Positions 56,278 through 64,000 of a stretch of 64,000 nt of DNA are shown one piece after another. A model generated the notes under the pieces. It saw only the letters and a list, made by a program, of their open reading frames with translations, was not told where the DNA came from and ran no database searches. Source of the DNA: Klebsiella sp. BIGb0138 (GTDB lineage Bacteria; Pseudomonadota; Gammaproteobacteria; Enterobacterales; Enterobacteriaceae); the NCBI RefSeq assembly GCF_004342285.1, contig NZ_SMCV01000001.1:868001-932000 (forward strand), read 5' to 3'. The stretch's first letter is position 1; each line of letters opens with the position of its first letter. Position numbers and translations under genes: made by a program.

Positions 56278-58077
56278 TTATTTTCCGTCTTTACCGACGT
56301 GCAGAATGGCGAGGAACGCTTCCTGCGGCAGCTCAACGTTACCCACTTGCTTCATACGTTTTTTACCGTCTTTCTGCTTCTGCAGCAGCTTTTTCTTACG
56401 GCTGACGTCACCGCCGTAGCATTTCGCCAGTACGTTTTTACGCAGCTGTTTGACGGTGGAACGGGCAATGATGTGGTTGCCGATAGCGGCCTGAATAGCA
56501 ATATCGAACTGCTGACGTGGGATCAGCTCTTTCATCTTCTCCACCAGCTCGCGGCCACGGTACGGCGTGTTGTCATTGTGGGTGATCAATGCCAGCGCAT
56601 CGACGCGCTCGCCGTTGATCAACACGTCCACACGCACCATGTTGGAGGCCTGGAAGCGTTTGAAGTTATAGTCCAGCGACGCATAGCCGCGGGAGGTTGA
56701 CTTCAGACGATCGAAGAAATCGAGCACCACTTCCGCCATCGGAATTTCATAGGTCAGCGCGACTTGTTTACCGTGGTAAACCATGTTGGTCTGCACGCCG
56801 CGTTTCTCAATACACAGCGTGATGACGTTACCCAGGTACTCCTGCGGCAGCAGCATGTGACATTCCGCAATCGGCTCACGCAGTTCCTGAATATTATTCA
56901 GCGGCGGCAGCTTGGACGGGCTATCGACATAGATAACATCTTTCGACGTCGTTTCAACTTCATAGACCACCGTCGGCGCAGTGGTGATCAGGTCCAGATC
57001 GTATTCACGCTCCAGACGCTCCTGAATGATTTCCATGTGCAGCAGACCCAGGAAGCCGCAGCGGAAGCCGAAGCCCAGCGCCGTGGAGCTTTCTGGCTCA
57101 TAGAACAGGGAAGCATCGTTCAGGCTCAGTTTACCCAGCGCATCGCGGAAGCTTTCGTAATCATCAGAACTGACCGGGAACAGACCGGCATACACCTGCG
57201 GTTTCACTTTCTTGAAGCCTGGCAGGGCTTTGTCTGCCGGGTTACGGGACGTGGTCAGGGTATCCCCTACCGGGGCGCCGAGAATGTCTTTAATCGCGCA
57301 GACCAGCCAGCCTACCTCGCCGCATTTCAGCTCGTTACGGTCAACCTGTTTTGGCGTGAAAATGCCCAGACGGTCGGCGTTATAGATCTGCCCGGTGCTC
57401 ATGACCTTGATTTTGTCGCCTTTACGCATGGTGCCGTTTTTAATACGCACCAGCGAAACGACTCCGAGGTAGTTGTCGAACCAGGAGTCGATGATCAGCG
57501 CCTGCAGCGGAGCATCCGCGTCGCCTTCCGGTGGCGGGATATCGCGCACCAGACGTTCGAGAACGTCCGGAACACCCACGCCGGTTTTCGCTGAACAGCG
57601 CACTGCATCGGCAGCATCAATGCCAACGATGTCTTCAATTTCTTCCGCTACGCGCTCCGGATCGGCCGCAGGCAGGTCGATTTTGTTGAGGACCGGCACC
57701 ACTTCCAGATCCATTTCCATGGCGGTATAGCAGTTAGCCAGGGTCTGGGCTTCCACCCCCTGACCGGCATCGACCACCAGCAGCGCACCTTCACAGGCGG
57801 CGAGAGAACGTGACACCTCATAAGAGAAGTCAACGTGCCCTGGGGTGTCGATAAAGTTCAGTTGATAGGTTTCGCCATTGGTCGCTTTATAATCCAGGGT
57901 GACGCTTTGCGCCTTAATGGTGATGCCACGCTCACGTTCAAGATCCATGGAGTCCAGTACCTGGGCTTCCATTTCACGATCGGAAAGGCCACCGCAAATC
58001 TGGATGATACGGTCAGACAACGTCGATTTACCGTGGTCGATATGAGCGATGATTGAAAAGTTACGTATATTCTTCAT
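56278..58077 (-). CDS. lepA: Elongation factor 4 (LepA)
   Basis: Translational GTPase related to EF-G, linked to ribosome back-translocation and to initiation or 30S assembly. The 599-residue protein has the G1 motif AHIDHGKST near residue 11, the G3 DTPGHVDF, and the LepA-specific C-terminal domain ending in [11 protein letters not shown]. First gene of lepAB. A 186-base region upstream contains the rseC terminator. Confidence 0.98.
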   Translation of the reverse strand: MKNIRNFSIIAHIDHGKSTLSDRIIQICGGLSDREMEAQVLDSMDLERERGITIKAQSVTLDYKATNGETYQLNFIDTPGHVDFSYEVSRSLAACEGALLVVDAGQGVEAQTLANCYTAMEMDLEVVPVLNKIDLPAADPERVAEEIEDIVGIDAADAVRCSAKTGVGVPDVLERLVRDIPPPEGDADAPLQALIIDSWFDNYLGVVSLVRIKNGTMRKGDKIKVMSTGQIYNADRLGIFTPKQVDRNELKCGEVGWLVCAIKDILGAPVGDTLTTSRNPADKALPGFKKVKPQVYAGLFPVSSDDYESFRDALGKLSLNDASLFYEPESSTALGFGFRCGFLGLLHMEIIQERLEREYDLDLITTAPTVVYEVETTSKDVIYVDSPSKLPPLNNIQELREPIAECHMLLPQEYLGNVITLCIEKRGVQTNMVYHGKQVALTYEIPMAEVVLDFFDRLKSTSRGYASLDYNFKRFQASNMVRVDVLINGERVDALALITHNDNTPYRGRELVEKMKELIPRQQFDIAIQAAIGNHIIARSTVKQLRKNVLAKCYGGDVSRKKKLLQKQKDGKKRMKQVGNVELPQEAFLAILHVGKDGK

Positions 58078-58234
58078 ATTTAGAGTTAATTATGCCTTAC
58101 GCGTATCATGAGGCCGCTGTTCTGTGCCTGACGTTTTTTAATCCGAAAACGCCGCATTCTACACTACATCCGCGAAACCAGGAAATGCTCTTACCGCCAG
58201 CATAACCGCCATAAATGGCGAGATCCTGCGGGAG

Positions 58235-58273
58235 TGGTAAATAAAAAATAAAGGCCAGTGGAATCACTGGCCT
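58235..58273 (-). terminator. rseC terminator overlapping the gene end
   Basis: On the reverse strand a 9-bp stem (AGGCCAGTG with CACTGGCCT) and a four-base loop are followed by TTTATTTTTTATTT. The stem begins inside the last codons of rseC and the stop codon falls in the loop and stem, so the terminator is built partly from coding sequence. Confidence 0.85.
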
Positions 58274-58743
58274 GGCTCTGAAGAAGGTGTCTCTACGCGC
58301 ACCAAATCTGGCGGCAGACCAACGCTGATAATGATGGGCTGCCATGACTGACGAGCCGCCAGCCCTGGAGAAAGCCCGCGGGCAACCAGAAAACCGCCGA
58401 CGCCGCCGAGCAGCGCTCCGCATAGCGAAGCGAAGTCATTGGCGAACAAAACCTGGAAAAGGGATGCCATGACAAACAGCCCCACCAGCGGCGCCATATA
58501 CACTAACATGGCAGAGCCCAGCAGGCTGCTTTCGGCAATCCCCAGCTCGACTTTCTGCCCCGCGGATAGCGGTTGTTCACTGGGAACGCTAATCGTATGA
58601 CTGGTTTGCGGTCCCAGCTTGTTCAATACCCGACTGCCGCAGCCGGCACGCGAAGCACAGCTGCTGCAGGAGGCTTTCACGTCACAGTGCACCTGCGCCA
58701 TGCCGTTATGCCAGGAAACGACGGTTGCCCACTCTTTAATCAT
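58264..58743 (-). CDS. rseC: SoxR-reducing system / sigma-E factor regulator RseC
   Basis: Inner-membrane protein of 159 residues with a cysteine-rich N-terminal part (CDVKASCSSCASRAGCGSRVL) and two membrane segments. It is implicated with the Rsx complex in reducing SoxR and as a minor positive influence on sigma-E. It overlaps rseB by four bases and is the last gene of the rpoE-rseABC operon. Confidence 0.96.
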   Translation of the reverse strand: MIKEWATVVSWHNGMAQVHCDVKASCSSCASRAGCGSRVLNKLGPQTSHTISVPSEQPLSAGQKVELGIAESSLLGSAMLVYMAPLVGLFVMASLFQVLFANDFASLCGALLGGVGGFLVARGLSPGLAARQSWQPIIISVGLPPDLVRVETPSSEPGQ

Positions 58744-59696
58744 TGTACTGCCTTGAACTTGATGCTGTCGGAGATGCGCTTCGCCGTTTGTGGCGGCAGC
58801 TCGCCAACCACGGTAATCTCGGCGTTATCGCGTACCGTTGTGCTAACGGTACGGCGCCCGGTGCGTAGCAACTGATCGCTGCTGTTGGCCGTGGCGCGAT
58901 TCACGTTGATAGAGAAACTAAACAATCCATCTGAATACAGGCGGGATTCCACCGGACCGTCAAATGTCGGCAGGCGGCGCTGACTACTGGAAACTTCGGC
59001 CGCGCCCTGCGGCAGCCAGGTAGGCGCCCAGTTAAAGTTGGCTTTATCGCCCCCTTCCGGCACCGACAGTTGCGGAGGCAGGTTCGCCTTCGCCAGCGTT
59101 TCCATGCTGCTGCTGACTTTATCGCCGACGCTGAAGGCGACCACCCGGAACTGTTCCAGGGTTTCGCCATCGCGATCGAGCAGATCGACACGCATCGGTA
59201 GCCTGGTTTCCGCATCCAGCCAGACAATATAGCTATAGCGCGTGCCGTCCCGCGCCACGACGCGAATCACTTCGCACAGCCGATCGGCAATGCGGGTACG
59301 CCCTACGGAGATAAAGTCGTAGTAGGCAGCCAGACGTTTGAAATCGGTATAAGCCAGCGAAGGTAATGAATCGACGATATAGTCACCGTTCAGCGTGAAC
59401 GGATCGAGTCCCGGTTCAAAATAGCTGATTTCATTGCCCCGCAGCACCACTTCCCGGCGCGGGCCATCGAGCTGTAAAAGCTGAGCGAGAGGTTGGTTGT
59501 TCAGCCGCGCGTGGCGATAACGCAGCGACTCAACGCCCTGTTTGTTGATGCTGACGAAGGAGAGCTCATAATTAAGGGACTGGCTGGCCAGGTTCATCTG
59601 CTGCAACAACGCCCCGGACGATGTATCAGCCGAGGCGTTGACAGAGAAGAACAGGCTGCCTGCCATGAGCGACATGGCACACCAAAGTTGCTTCAT
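58740..59696 (-). CDS. rseB: Sigma-E regulatory protein RseB
   Basis: Periplasmic sensor that binds RseA and shields it from DegS, releasing it when lipopolysaccharide signals are present. The 318-residue protein has a signal peptide (MKQLWCAMSLMAGSLFFSVNASA) and two domains, the N-terminal one lipoprotein-sensor-like. Its start overlaps the end of rseA by one base. Confidence 0.97.
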   Translation of the reverse strand: MKQLWCAMSLMAGSLFFSVNASADTSSGALLQQMNLASQSLNYELSFVSINKQGVESLRYRHARLNNQPLAQLLQLDGPRREVVLRGNEISYFEPGLDPFTLNGDYIVDSLPSLAYTDFKRLAAYYDFISVGRTRIADRLCEVIRVVARDGTRYSYIVWLDAETRLPMRVDLLDRDGETLEQFRVVAFSVGDKVSSSMETLAKANLPPQLSVPEGGDKANFNWAPTWLPQGAAEVSSSQRRLPTFDGPVESRLYSDGLFSFSINVNRATANSSDQLLRTGRRTVSTTVRDNAEITVVGELPPQTAKRISDSIKFKAVQ

Positions 59697-60346
59697 TACT
59701 GCGATTGCGTTCCTAAAGTTTGATAACCCGGCACCTGAACAGCGGCTTGCTGAGTCTGGGCTTGTCCAAACTGAAGCTGTTCTGCATGCAGGCGACGCTG
59801 CAATTCATAGTCCTGCAGCATAGCATTAATACGGCGGCGCTGTTCTTGCACCTGCACCTGCTGACCGCTGCCCGCCGACGCATCAGCCGGAACGCCCAGA
59901 CTGACCGGGCTGGCTTTACCCATCATTGGCATGGTGTTGAAAACCGGTGCCTCAGGCTGCTGAGATGAGTCGCTTTGCCCATTATATTGTTGGACGCCGA
60001 CGATAACCGCCAGCGATACGCAGGCAGCCACCCCCATCTGAGTCAATGAGCTGGCCCATGGACGCACTTTCTGCCAGAAAGGCATCTGACGCCACTGGTG
60101 TGGTGCCGGCTGAGATTCGGGAATAAGCGGCACCGTCTGGCGAACGGGCTCATTTTCAATGGCGGCCATGACGCGGGCTGAGATATCAAAATGGAGCATC
60201 TCAGCGGTATCGCCTCGCAGCGAATCGCGGATGAGATGGTAGCTCTCCCAGGTCTTTTGCATTTCAGAAGAACGGCTCAACTCATTGAGCAGCTCATTAT
60301 CCAGCGTTTCACCATCCATTAAAGCCGAAAGTTTTTCTTTCTGCAT
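59696..60346 (-). CDS. rseA: Anti-sigma-E factor RseA
   Basis: Single-pass membrane anti-sigma factor of 216 residues. The N-terminal cytoplasmic domain (about 1-90) holds sigma-E. A membrane segment follows near residues 100-118 (MGVAACVSLAVIVGV), then the periplasmic tail cut by DegS; the terminal sequence is GTQSQ. It lies 31 bases after rpoE. Confidence 0.97.
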   Translation of the reverse strand: MQKEKLSALMDGETLDNELLNELSRSSEMQKTWESYHLIRDSLRGDTAEMLHFDISARVMAAIENEPVRQTVPLIPESQPAPHQWRQMPFWQKVRPWASSLTQMGVAACVSLAVIVGVQQYNGQSDSSQQPEAPVFNTMPMMGKASPVSLGVPADASAGSGQQVQVQEQRRRINAMLQDYELQRRLHAEQLQFGQAQTQQAAVQVPGYQTLGTQSQ

Positions 60347-60377
60347 GCCTGATACCCTTTTCAGTATTCCGCTATCG

Positions 60378-60953
60378 TCAACGCCTGATTAGCGGTTGAA
60401 CTTTATTATCAATAGCTTCTCGTGCCCGGAAAATACGCGAACGTACTGTCCCTACCGGACAATCCATGATGGCGGCTATCTCTTCATAGCTCAGGCCATC
60501 CAGCTCCCGCAACGTAATTGCCATGCGTAAATCTTCCGGGAGCGATTCAATGGTACGAAAAACTATTTGTCTCAGTTCTTCTGACAACATTAAGTTCTCA
60601 GGGTTCGAAATTTCTTTCAGTGCTCCACCACTTTCGAAGTTTTCCGCCTCGTTGGCGTCAACATCGCTGGACGGTGGGCGGCGCCCCTGAGCTACCAGAT
60701 AATTCTTCGCCGTGTTGACGGCGATACGATACAACCAGGTATAAAAAGCACTATCCCCCCGGAAGGACTCCAGCGCGCGCCATGCTTTTACGAACGATTC
60801 CTGAACAACGTCAGGGATATCGCCCGGTGGCACATAGCGGGAGACCAGGCTCGCGACCTTATGCTGATAGCGCACCACCAGCAGATTAAACGCTTTCTGA
60901 TCTCCTTTCTGGACCCGTTCAACGAGGACCTGATCCGTTAACTGCTCGCTCAT
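60378..60953 (-). CDS. rpoE: RNA polymerase sigma-E factor
   Basis: ECF sigma factor that directs the envelope stress response. The 191-residue protein has sigma region 2 (YQHKVASLVSRYV to TWLYRIAVNTAKNYL) and region 4 with the helix-turn-helix (DGLSYEEIAAIMDCPVGTVRSRIFRAREA). The start at 60953 follows GGAGACATTACCTCGG and matches the known protein; an upstream in-frame ATG is rejected. A sigma-E type promoter lies upstream. Confidence 0.98.
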   Translation of the reverse strand: MSEQLTDQVLVERVQKGDQKAFNLLVVRYQHKVASLVSRYVPPGDIPDVVQESFVKAWRALESFRGDSAFYTWLYRIAVNTAKNYLVAQGRRPPSSDVDANEAENFESGGALKEISNPENLMLSEELRQIVFRTIESLPEDLRMAITLRELDGLSYEEIAAIMDCPVGTVRSRIFRAREAIDNKVQPLIRR

Positions 60954-61034
60954 CCGAGGTAATGTCTCCCCAAACCTAATTCCCATGCATCTTCAAAGCA
61001 CTACCCAATCACTGCATTATGAGCAAGCAGACGA

Positions 61035-61062
61035 TTGGAGTGTCTGAAAACAATAAAGTTCC
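61035..61062 (-). promoter_or_regulatory. Sigma-E autoregulatory promoter of rpoE
   Basis: On the reverse strand GGAACTT (61056-61062) and TCCAA (61035-61039) are separated by exactly 16 bases, matching the sigma-E pattern GAACTT-N16-TCTRA. This would let sigma-E activate its own operon, as in E. coli. Confidence 0.78.
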
Positions 61063-61350
61063 GTTACGCCTTTGATTTTTGTCTGGCAACGGCGGACGGT
61101 TTGTTATCTCTCATTATATGTCCCGTTACTCAACGCCTGATAAGATGATGATGAAAAAGCGTAAGGTCCGCCAGAAGGGTAACGTAACCTTGCTTTTATT
61201 TCACTATAAAATCTGAAGCTAACGATCTGCTTCGCAAATATTTTCTTTCGTTTACACCTCGCCCGCCCGCGCCCCGATGTTTAGTCCCCACAACGAACGG
61301 TAAAAAAAATGTACGATTTATCACGACCTGGTGCTATTGTGGCCCAATCG

Positions 61351-61368
61351 TGTTTAGTAAATTAAACA
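61351..61368 (+). promoter_or_regulatory. NadR operator of nadB
   Basis: TGTTTAGTAAATTAAACA is a perfect TGTTTA-N6-TAAACA palindrome, the NadR box, ending six bases before the nadB start. NadR represses nadB when NAD is plentiful. Confidence 0.9.
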
Positions 61369-61374
61369 AAGGCC

Positions 61375-62994
61375 ATGAATACAACTCCTGACTACTCTTG
61401 TGATGTGCTGATCATCGGCAGCGGCGCCGCCGGTTTGTCCCTTGCACTGCGTCTGGCGGAGCACAGTTCCGTTACCGTACTCAGCAAAGGCCCCATCAGC
61501 GAAGGTTCAACCTTCTACGCGCAGGGCGGAATCGCCGCCGTTTTTGATGAGACGGACAGCGTGGAATCCCACGTTGAAGATACGCTCATCGCCGGAGCCG
61601 GTCTGTGTGACCGCCATGCCGTCTCTTTCGTGGCCAGCAATGCCAAATCTTGCGTGCAATGGCTGATCGATCAGGGCGTGCTGTTCGATACTCAGACCCA
61701 GGCCAACGGCGAACAGAGCTATCACCTGACCCGCGAAGGCGGGCACAGCCACCGTCGCATCCTTCACGCGGCCGATGCCACCGGCAAAGCGGTGGAGACC
61801 ACGCTGGTCAGCAAAGCGCTCTCGCACCCGAATATTCGCGTGCTGGAACGCAGTAACGCAGTCGATCTGATCATTTCCGATAAAATCGGTCTGCCCGGTA
61901 CGCGCCGCGTGATGGGGGCCTGGATCTGGAACCGTAATAAAGAAAAAGTGGAAACCTGTAGCGCGAAATCCGTCGTCCTGGCCACCGGCGGCGCGGCAAA
62001 AGTGTATCAGTACACCACCAATCCGGATGTCTCTTCCGGCGACGGGATTGCTATGGCCTGGCGCGCGGGTTGTCGCGTTGCCAATCTGGAATTTAATCAG
62101 TTTCACCCCACCGCCTTGTATCATCCGCTGGCGCGTAATTTCCTGCTGACCGAGGCGCTGCGCGGCGAAGGCGCATACCTGAAACGCCCGGATGGCTCCC
62201 GGTTTATGCCCGATTTTGACGAGCGCGGCGAACTGGCCCCACGCGATATCGTCGCCCGCGCCATTGATCATGAGATGAAACGCCTCGGTGTCGACTGTAT
62301 GTATCTCGATATCAGTCATAAACCTGAAGCCTTTGTCCGCCAGCACTTCCCGATGATCTATGAAAAACTGCTCGGACTGGGGATCGATTTGACCAAAGAG
62401 CCGGTGCCTATCGTACCTGCCGCCCACTATACCTGCGGCGGCGTGATGGTTGATGACAACGGTCGTACCGATGTCGATGGGCTGTACGCTATCGGCGAGG
62501 TCAGCTACACCGGGCTACACGGCGCTAACCGCATGGCCTCCAATTCGCTGCTCGAATGCCTGGTCTACGGCTGGTCCGCCGCCGAGGATATTATTCAGCG
62601 CCTGCCGTCAGCCCAGCCGGCCAACGGGCTGCCATGCTGGGATGAGAGCCAGGTTGAGATCCCCGATGAGCTGGTGGTGATTCAGCATAACTGGCACGAG
62701 CTGAGATTGCTGATGTGGGACTACGTCGGGATTGTGCGCACCACCCGTCGCCTGGAGCGCGCGCTGCGCCGAATCACCATGTTGCAACAAGAGCTCGATG
62801 AATACTATGCCCGCTTCCGCGTCTCCAACAACTTGCTGGAATTACGCAACCTGGTGCAGGTCGCCGAACTTATCGTCCGCTGCGCGATGCAGCGCAAAGA
62901 GAGCCGCGGGTTGCACTATACGCTGGATTATCCGGAGCAGCTCGCGGAGAGCGGGCCGTCAATCCTCTCCCCTCAGGTTCACATAAAGAGATAA
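61375..62994 (+). CDS. nadB: L-aspartate oxidase
   Basis: FAD enzyme that oxidises aspartate to iminoaspartate, the first step of de novo NAD synthesis (with NadA). The 539-residue protein has the dinucleotide motif [19 protein letters not shown] and the catalytic region [19 protein letters not shown] seen in succinate dehydrogenase relatives. It is divergent from rpoE, and its end overlaps the trmN end by 16 bases. Confidence 0.98.
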   Translation: MNTTPDYSCDVLIIGSGAAGLSLALRLAEHSSVTVLSKGPISEGSTFYAQGGIAAVFDETDSVESHVEDTLIAGAGLCDRHAVSFVASNAKSCVQWLIDQGVLFDTQTQANGEQSYHLTREGGHSHRRILHAADATGKAVETTLVSKALSHPNIRVLERSNAVDLIISDKIGLPGTRRVMGAWIWNRNKEKVETCSAKSVVLATGGAAKVYQYTTNPDVSSGDGIAMAWRAGCRVANLEFNQFHPTALYHPLARNFLLTEALRGEGAYLKRPDGSRFMPDFDERGELAPRDIVARAIDHEMKRLGVDCMYLDISHKPEAFVRQHFPMIYEKLLGLGIDLTKEPVPIVPAAHYTCGGVMVDDNGRTDVDGLYAIGEVSYTGLHGANRMASNSLLECLVYGWSAAEDIIQRLPSAQPANGLPCWDESQVEIPDELVVIQHNWHELRLLMWDYVGIVRTTRRLERALRRITMLQQELDEYYARFRVSNNLLELRNLVQVAELIVRCAMQRKESRGLHYTLDYPEQLAESGPSILSPQVHIKR

Positions 62995-63716
62995 AAGTCC
63001 TGGGTCAGGGCAGTAAATCCCTCGGAGTATTGTTGCTCTGGCCCACGGATAATCAGCCGATCGCTAAAACACTCCCCCGCCGTCGGCGAAAAGGCCAACA
63101 GCACCCGATGCGGTGGGCGCATCTCCGTTTCCGCCACATCGGTACGTAAACGCAGATGCCAGCCCAGGGTGCGCGCGCGCTGCACAAATTCATTACCGAT
63201 ATCCACCGGGAGCACCACGCAGAAAAAGCCCTCTTCTGTGATACACTCCGCGGCGCAGGTGAGTAGCGTCACGTGATCGAGCGTGGTGGTGTATCGCGCC
63301 TGCTCGCGCTGCGATGTCGCGCAAGGCACGCCTTCGGCAAAGAACGGCGGATTGCTGACAATCAGTTCATAGCGCCGGGTTTGCGGCGGCTGCCACTGTT
63401 GAATATCGGCCTGATGCACTTCGATGCGCGCGGGCCACGGAGAGGCCGCCACGTTGTCTCGCGCCTGTTCCGCAGCATCTCCGTCAAGTTCCACTGCGTC
63501 AAGCGTTACCCGCGCATCGGTGCGCTGAGCCAGCATTAAGGCCAGTAAACCGCTGCCGGTCCCGATATCCAGCACGTGTTTTACCTGCGCGATTGGCGCC
63601 CACGCGCCGAGCAGAATACCGTCGGTACCGACTTTCATCGCACAGCGATCGTGAGCCACAAAGAACTGTTTAAACGTAAAACCATTGCGCGGCAGCGCAA
63701 ACTTCGACTGAGACAT
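62979..63716 (-). CDS. trmN: tRNA1(Val) adenine-N6 methyltransferase TrmN
   Basis: Makes m6A37 in tRNA1(Val). The 245-residue class I methyltransferase has the SAM-binding motif [16 protein letters not shown] and the amino-methylase motif NPPF, where E. coli has NPPY. The ATG at 63716 gives the known MSQSK start; a TTG two codons upstream is possible. It converges on and overlaps nadB, and is divergent from srmB. Confidence 0.95.
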   Translation of the reverse strand: MSQSKFALPRNGFTFKQFFVAHDRCAMKVGTDGILLGAWAPIAQVKHVLDIGTGSGLLALMLAQRTDARVTLDAVELDGDAAEQARDNVAASPWPARIEVHQADIQQWQPPQTRRYELIVSNPPFFAEGVPCATSQREQARYTTTLDHVTLLTCAAECITEEGFFCVVLPVDIGNEFVQRARTLGWHLRLRTDVAETEMRPPHRVLLAFSPTAGECFSDRLIIRGPEQQYSEGFTALTQDFYLFM

Positions 63717-63848
63717 CCTCAACTACCTTGCGGGCTAAAAACTCCGGAGCTTAAGGCTATGCACAATACCGGAGAACAGATAGCCTTACAAACAGATGAA
63801 CATTGTGCCCGTAACGTCTATAATCGTCGGTCCACTCAGAGGTAGATA

Positions 63849-64000
63849 ATGACTGTAACGACTTTTTCCGAACTTGAACTCGACGAAAACCTGCTGGAAG
63901 CCCTCCAGGAAAAAGGTTTCACACGCCCGACAGCCATTCAGGCCGCCGCTATTCCGCCTGCGCTTGATGGCCGTGACATTCTCGGTTCAGCCCCAACAGG
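63849..64000 (+). CDS. srmB: ATP-dependent RNA helicase SrmB (5' part)
   Basis: DEAD-box helicase used in 50S subunit assembly. Only the first 50 codons are in the window, but they carry the Q-motif region (FSELELDENLLEALQEKGF then RPTAIQAAAIPPAL) and the start of motif I (SAPTG). A GAGG ribosome site precedes the ATG. The rest lies past the window end. Confidence 0.93.
   Translation, partial: MTVTTFSELELDENLLEALQEKGFTRPTAIQAAAIPPALDGRDILGSAPT

Larger units (their letters stand above)
60954..61374. other. Divergent rpoE/nadB intergenic region
   Basis: This 421-base gap holds the sigma-E promoter of rpoE and the NadR operator of nadB. A small leader ORF (RseD) couples to rpoE in E. coli; I could not identify a convincing equivalent here. 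No other gene is seen. Confidence 0.6.

Noticed and set aside
60954-61080. RseD-like leader peptide upstream of rpoE
   Set aside because: One frame ends with an ATGA overlap on the rpoE start, but it meets a TAG 17 codons upstream and has no clear start, so it is not supported.

Overview
This is a 64 kb stretch of a gamma-proteobacterial chromosome, very probably Klebsiella or a close relative such as Raoultella. The evidence is gene order and protein similarity. From rlmN to srmB the order follows the E. coli/Salmonella 55-57 minute region almost gene for gene, GC content is moderately high, and ERIC-type repeats are present. A nickel/cobalt-type exporter pair sits between suhB and csiE, where E. 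coli has yfhR. The species call is an inference from recalled gene order; no search was run. No tRNA, rRNA, prophage, insertion sequence or CRISPR array was seen.

Layout. 0-11.5 kb: rlmN, ndk, pbpC with the alpha-2-macroglobulin lipoprotein gene yfhM, sseA and sseB. 11.6-18.9 kb: pepB and the complete Isc iron-sulfur operon (iscR-iscS-iscU-iscA-hscB-hscA-fdx-iscX) with two IscR operators. 19-24.9 kb: trmJ, suhB with a boxA leader, a NicO-type metal transporter with its DUF1007 partner, csiE and an orphan hcaT. 24.9-35.7 kb: the main accessory block, the poorly characterised yph carbohydrate cluster (mutarotase, zinc dehydrogenase, sugar ABC transporter, giant DUF5107/TPR protein YphG, ROK regulator, DoxX protein). 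35.7-43.1 kb: glyA, hmp, glnB, the glrR-qseG-glrK two-component operon and the small RNA gene glmY. 43.1-51.4 kb: purL, mltF, tadA, pgpC, yfhH and yfhL. 51.4-60.4 kb: acpS-pdxJ-recO-era-rnc, lepB-lepA and rseC-rseB-rseA. 60.4-64 kb: rpoE, nadB, trmN and the 5' end of srmB.

How the parts work together. Several loci are joined by regulation that can be read from the DNA. IscR binds its own promoter. GlrR, encoded here, has three matching sites upstream of the sigma-54 promoter of glmY, next to its own operon. RNase III (rnc) has a long inverted repeat in its leader. Sigma-E has a matching promoter upstream of rpoE. Operator-like sites for PurR (purL, glyA), NsrR (hmp) and NadR (nadB) are also visible.

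Most of the window is conserved core genome. The least understood parts are the yph cluster, including YphG and the repeated motif between yphG and yphH, and the NicO/DUF1007 pair. An ERIC element directly abuts the recO start. Nothing clearly outside known families was found, so novelty claims are modest.
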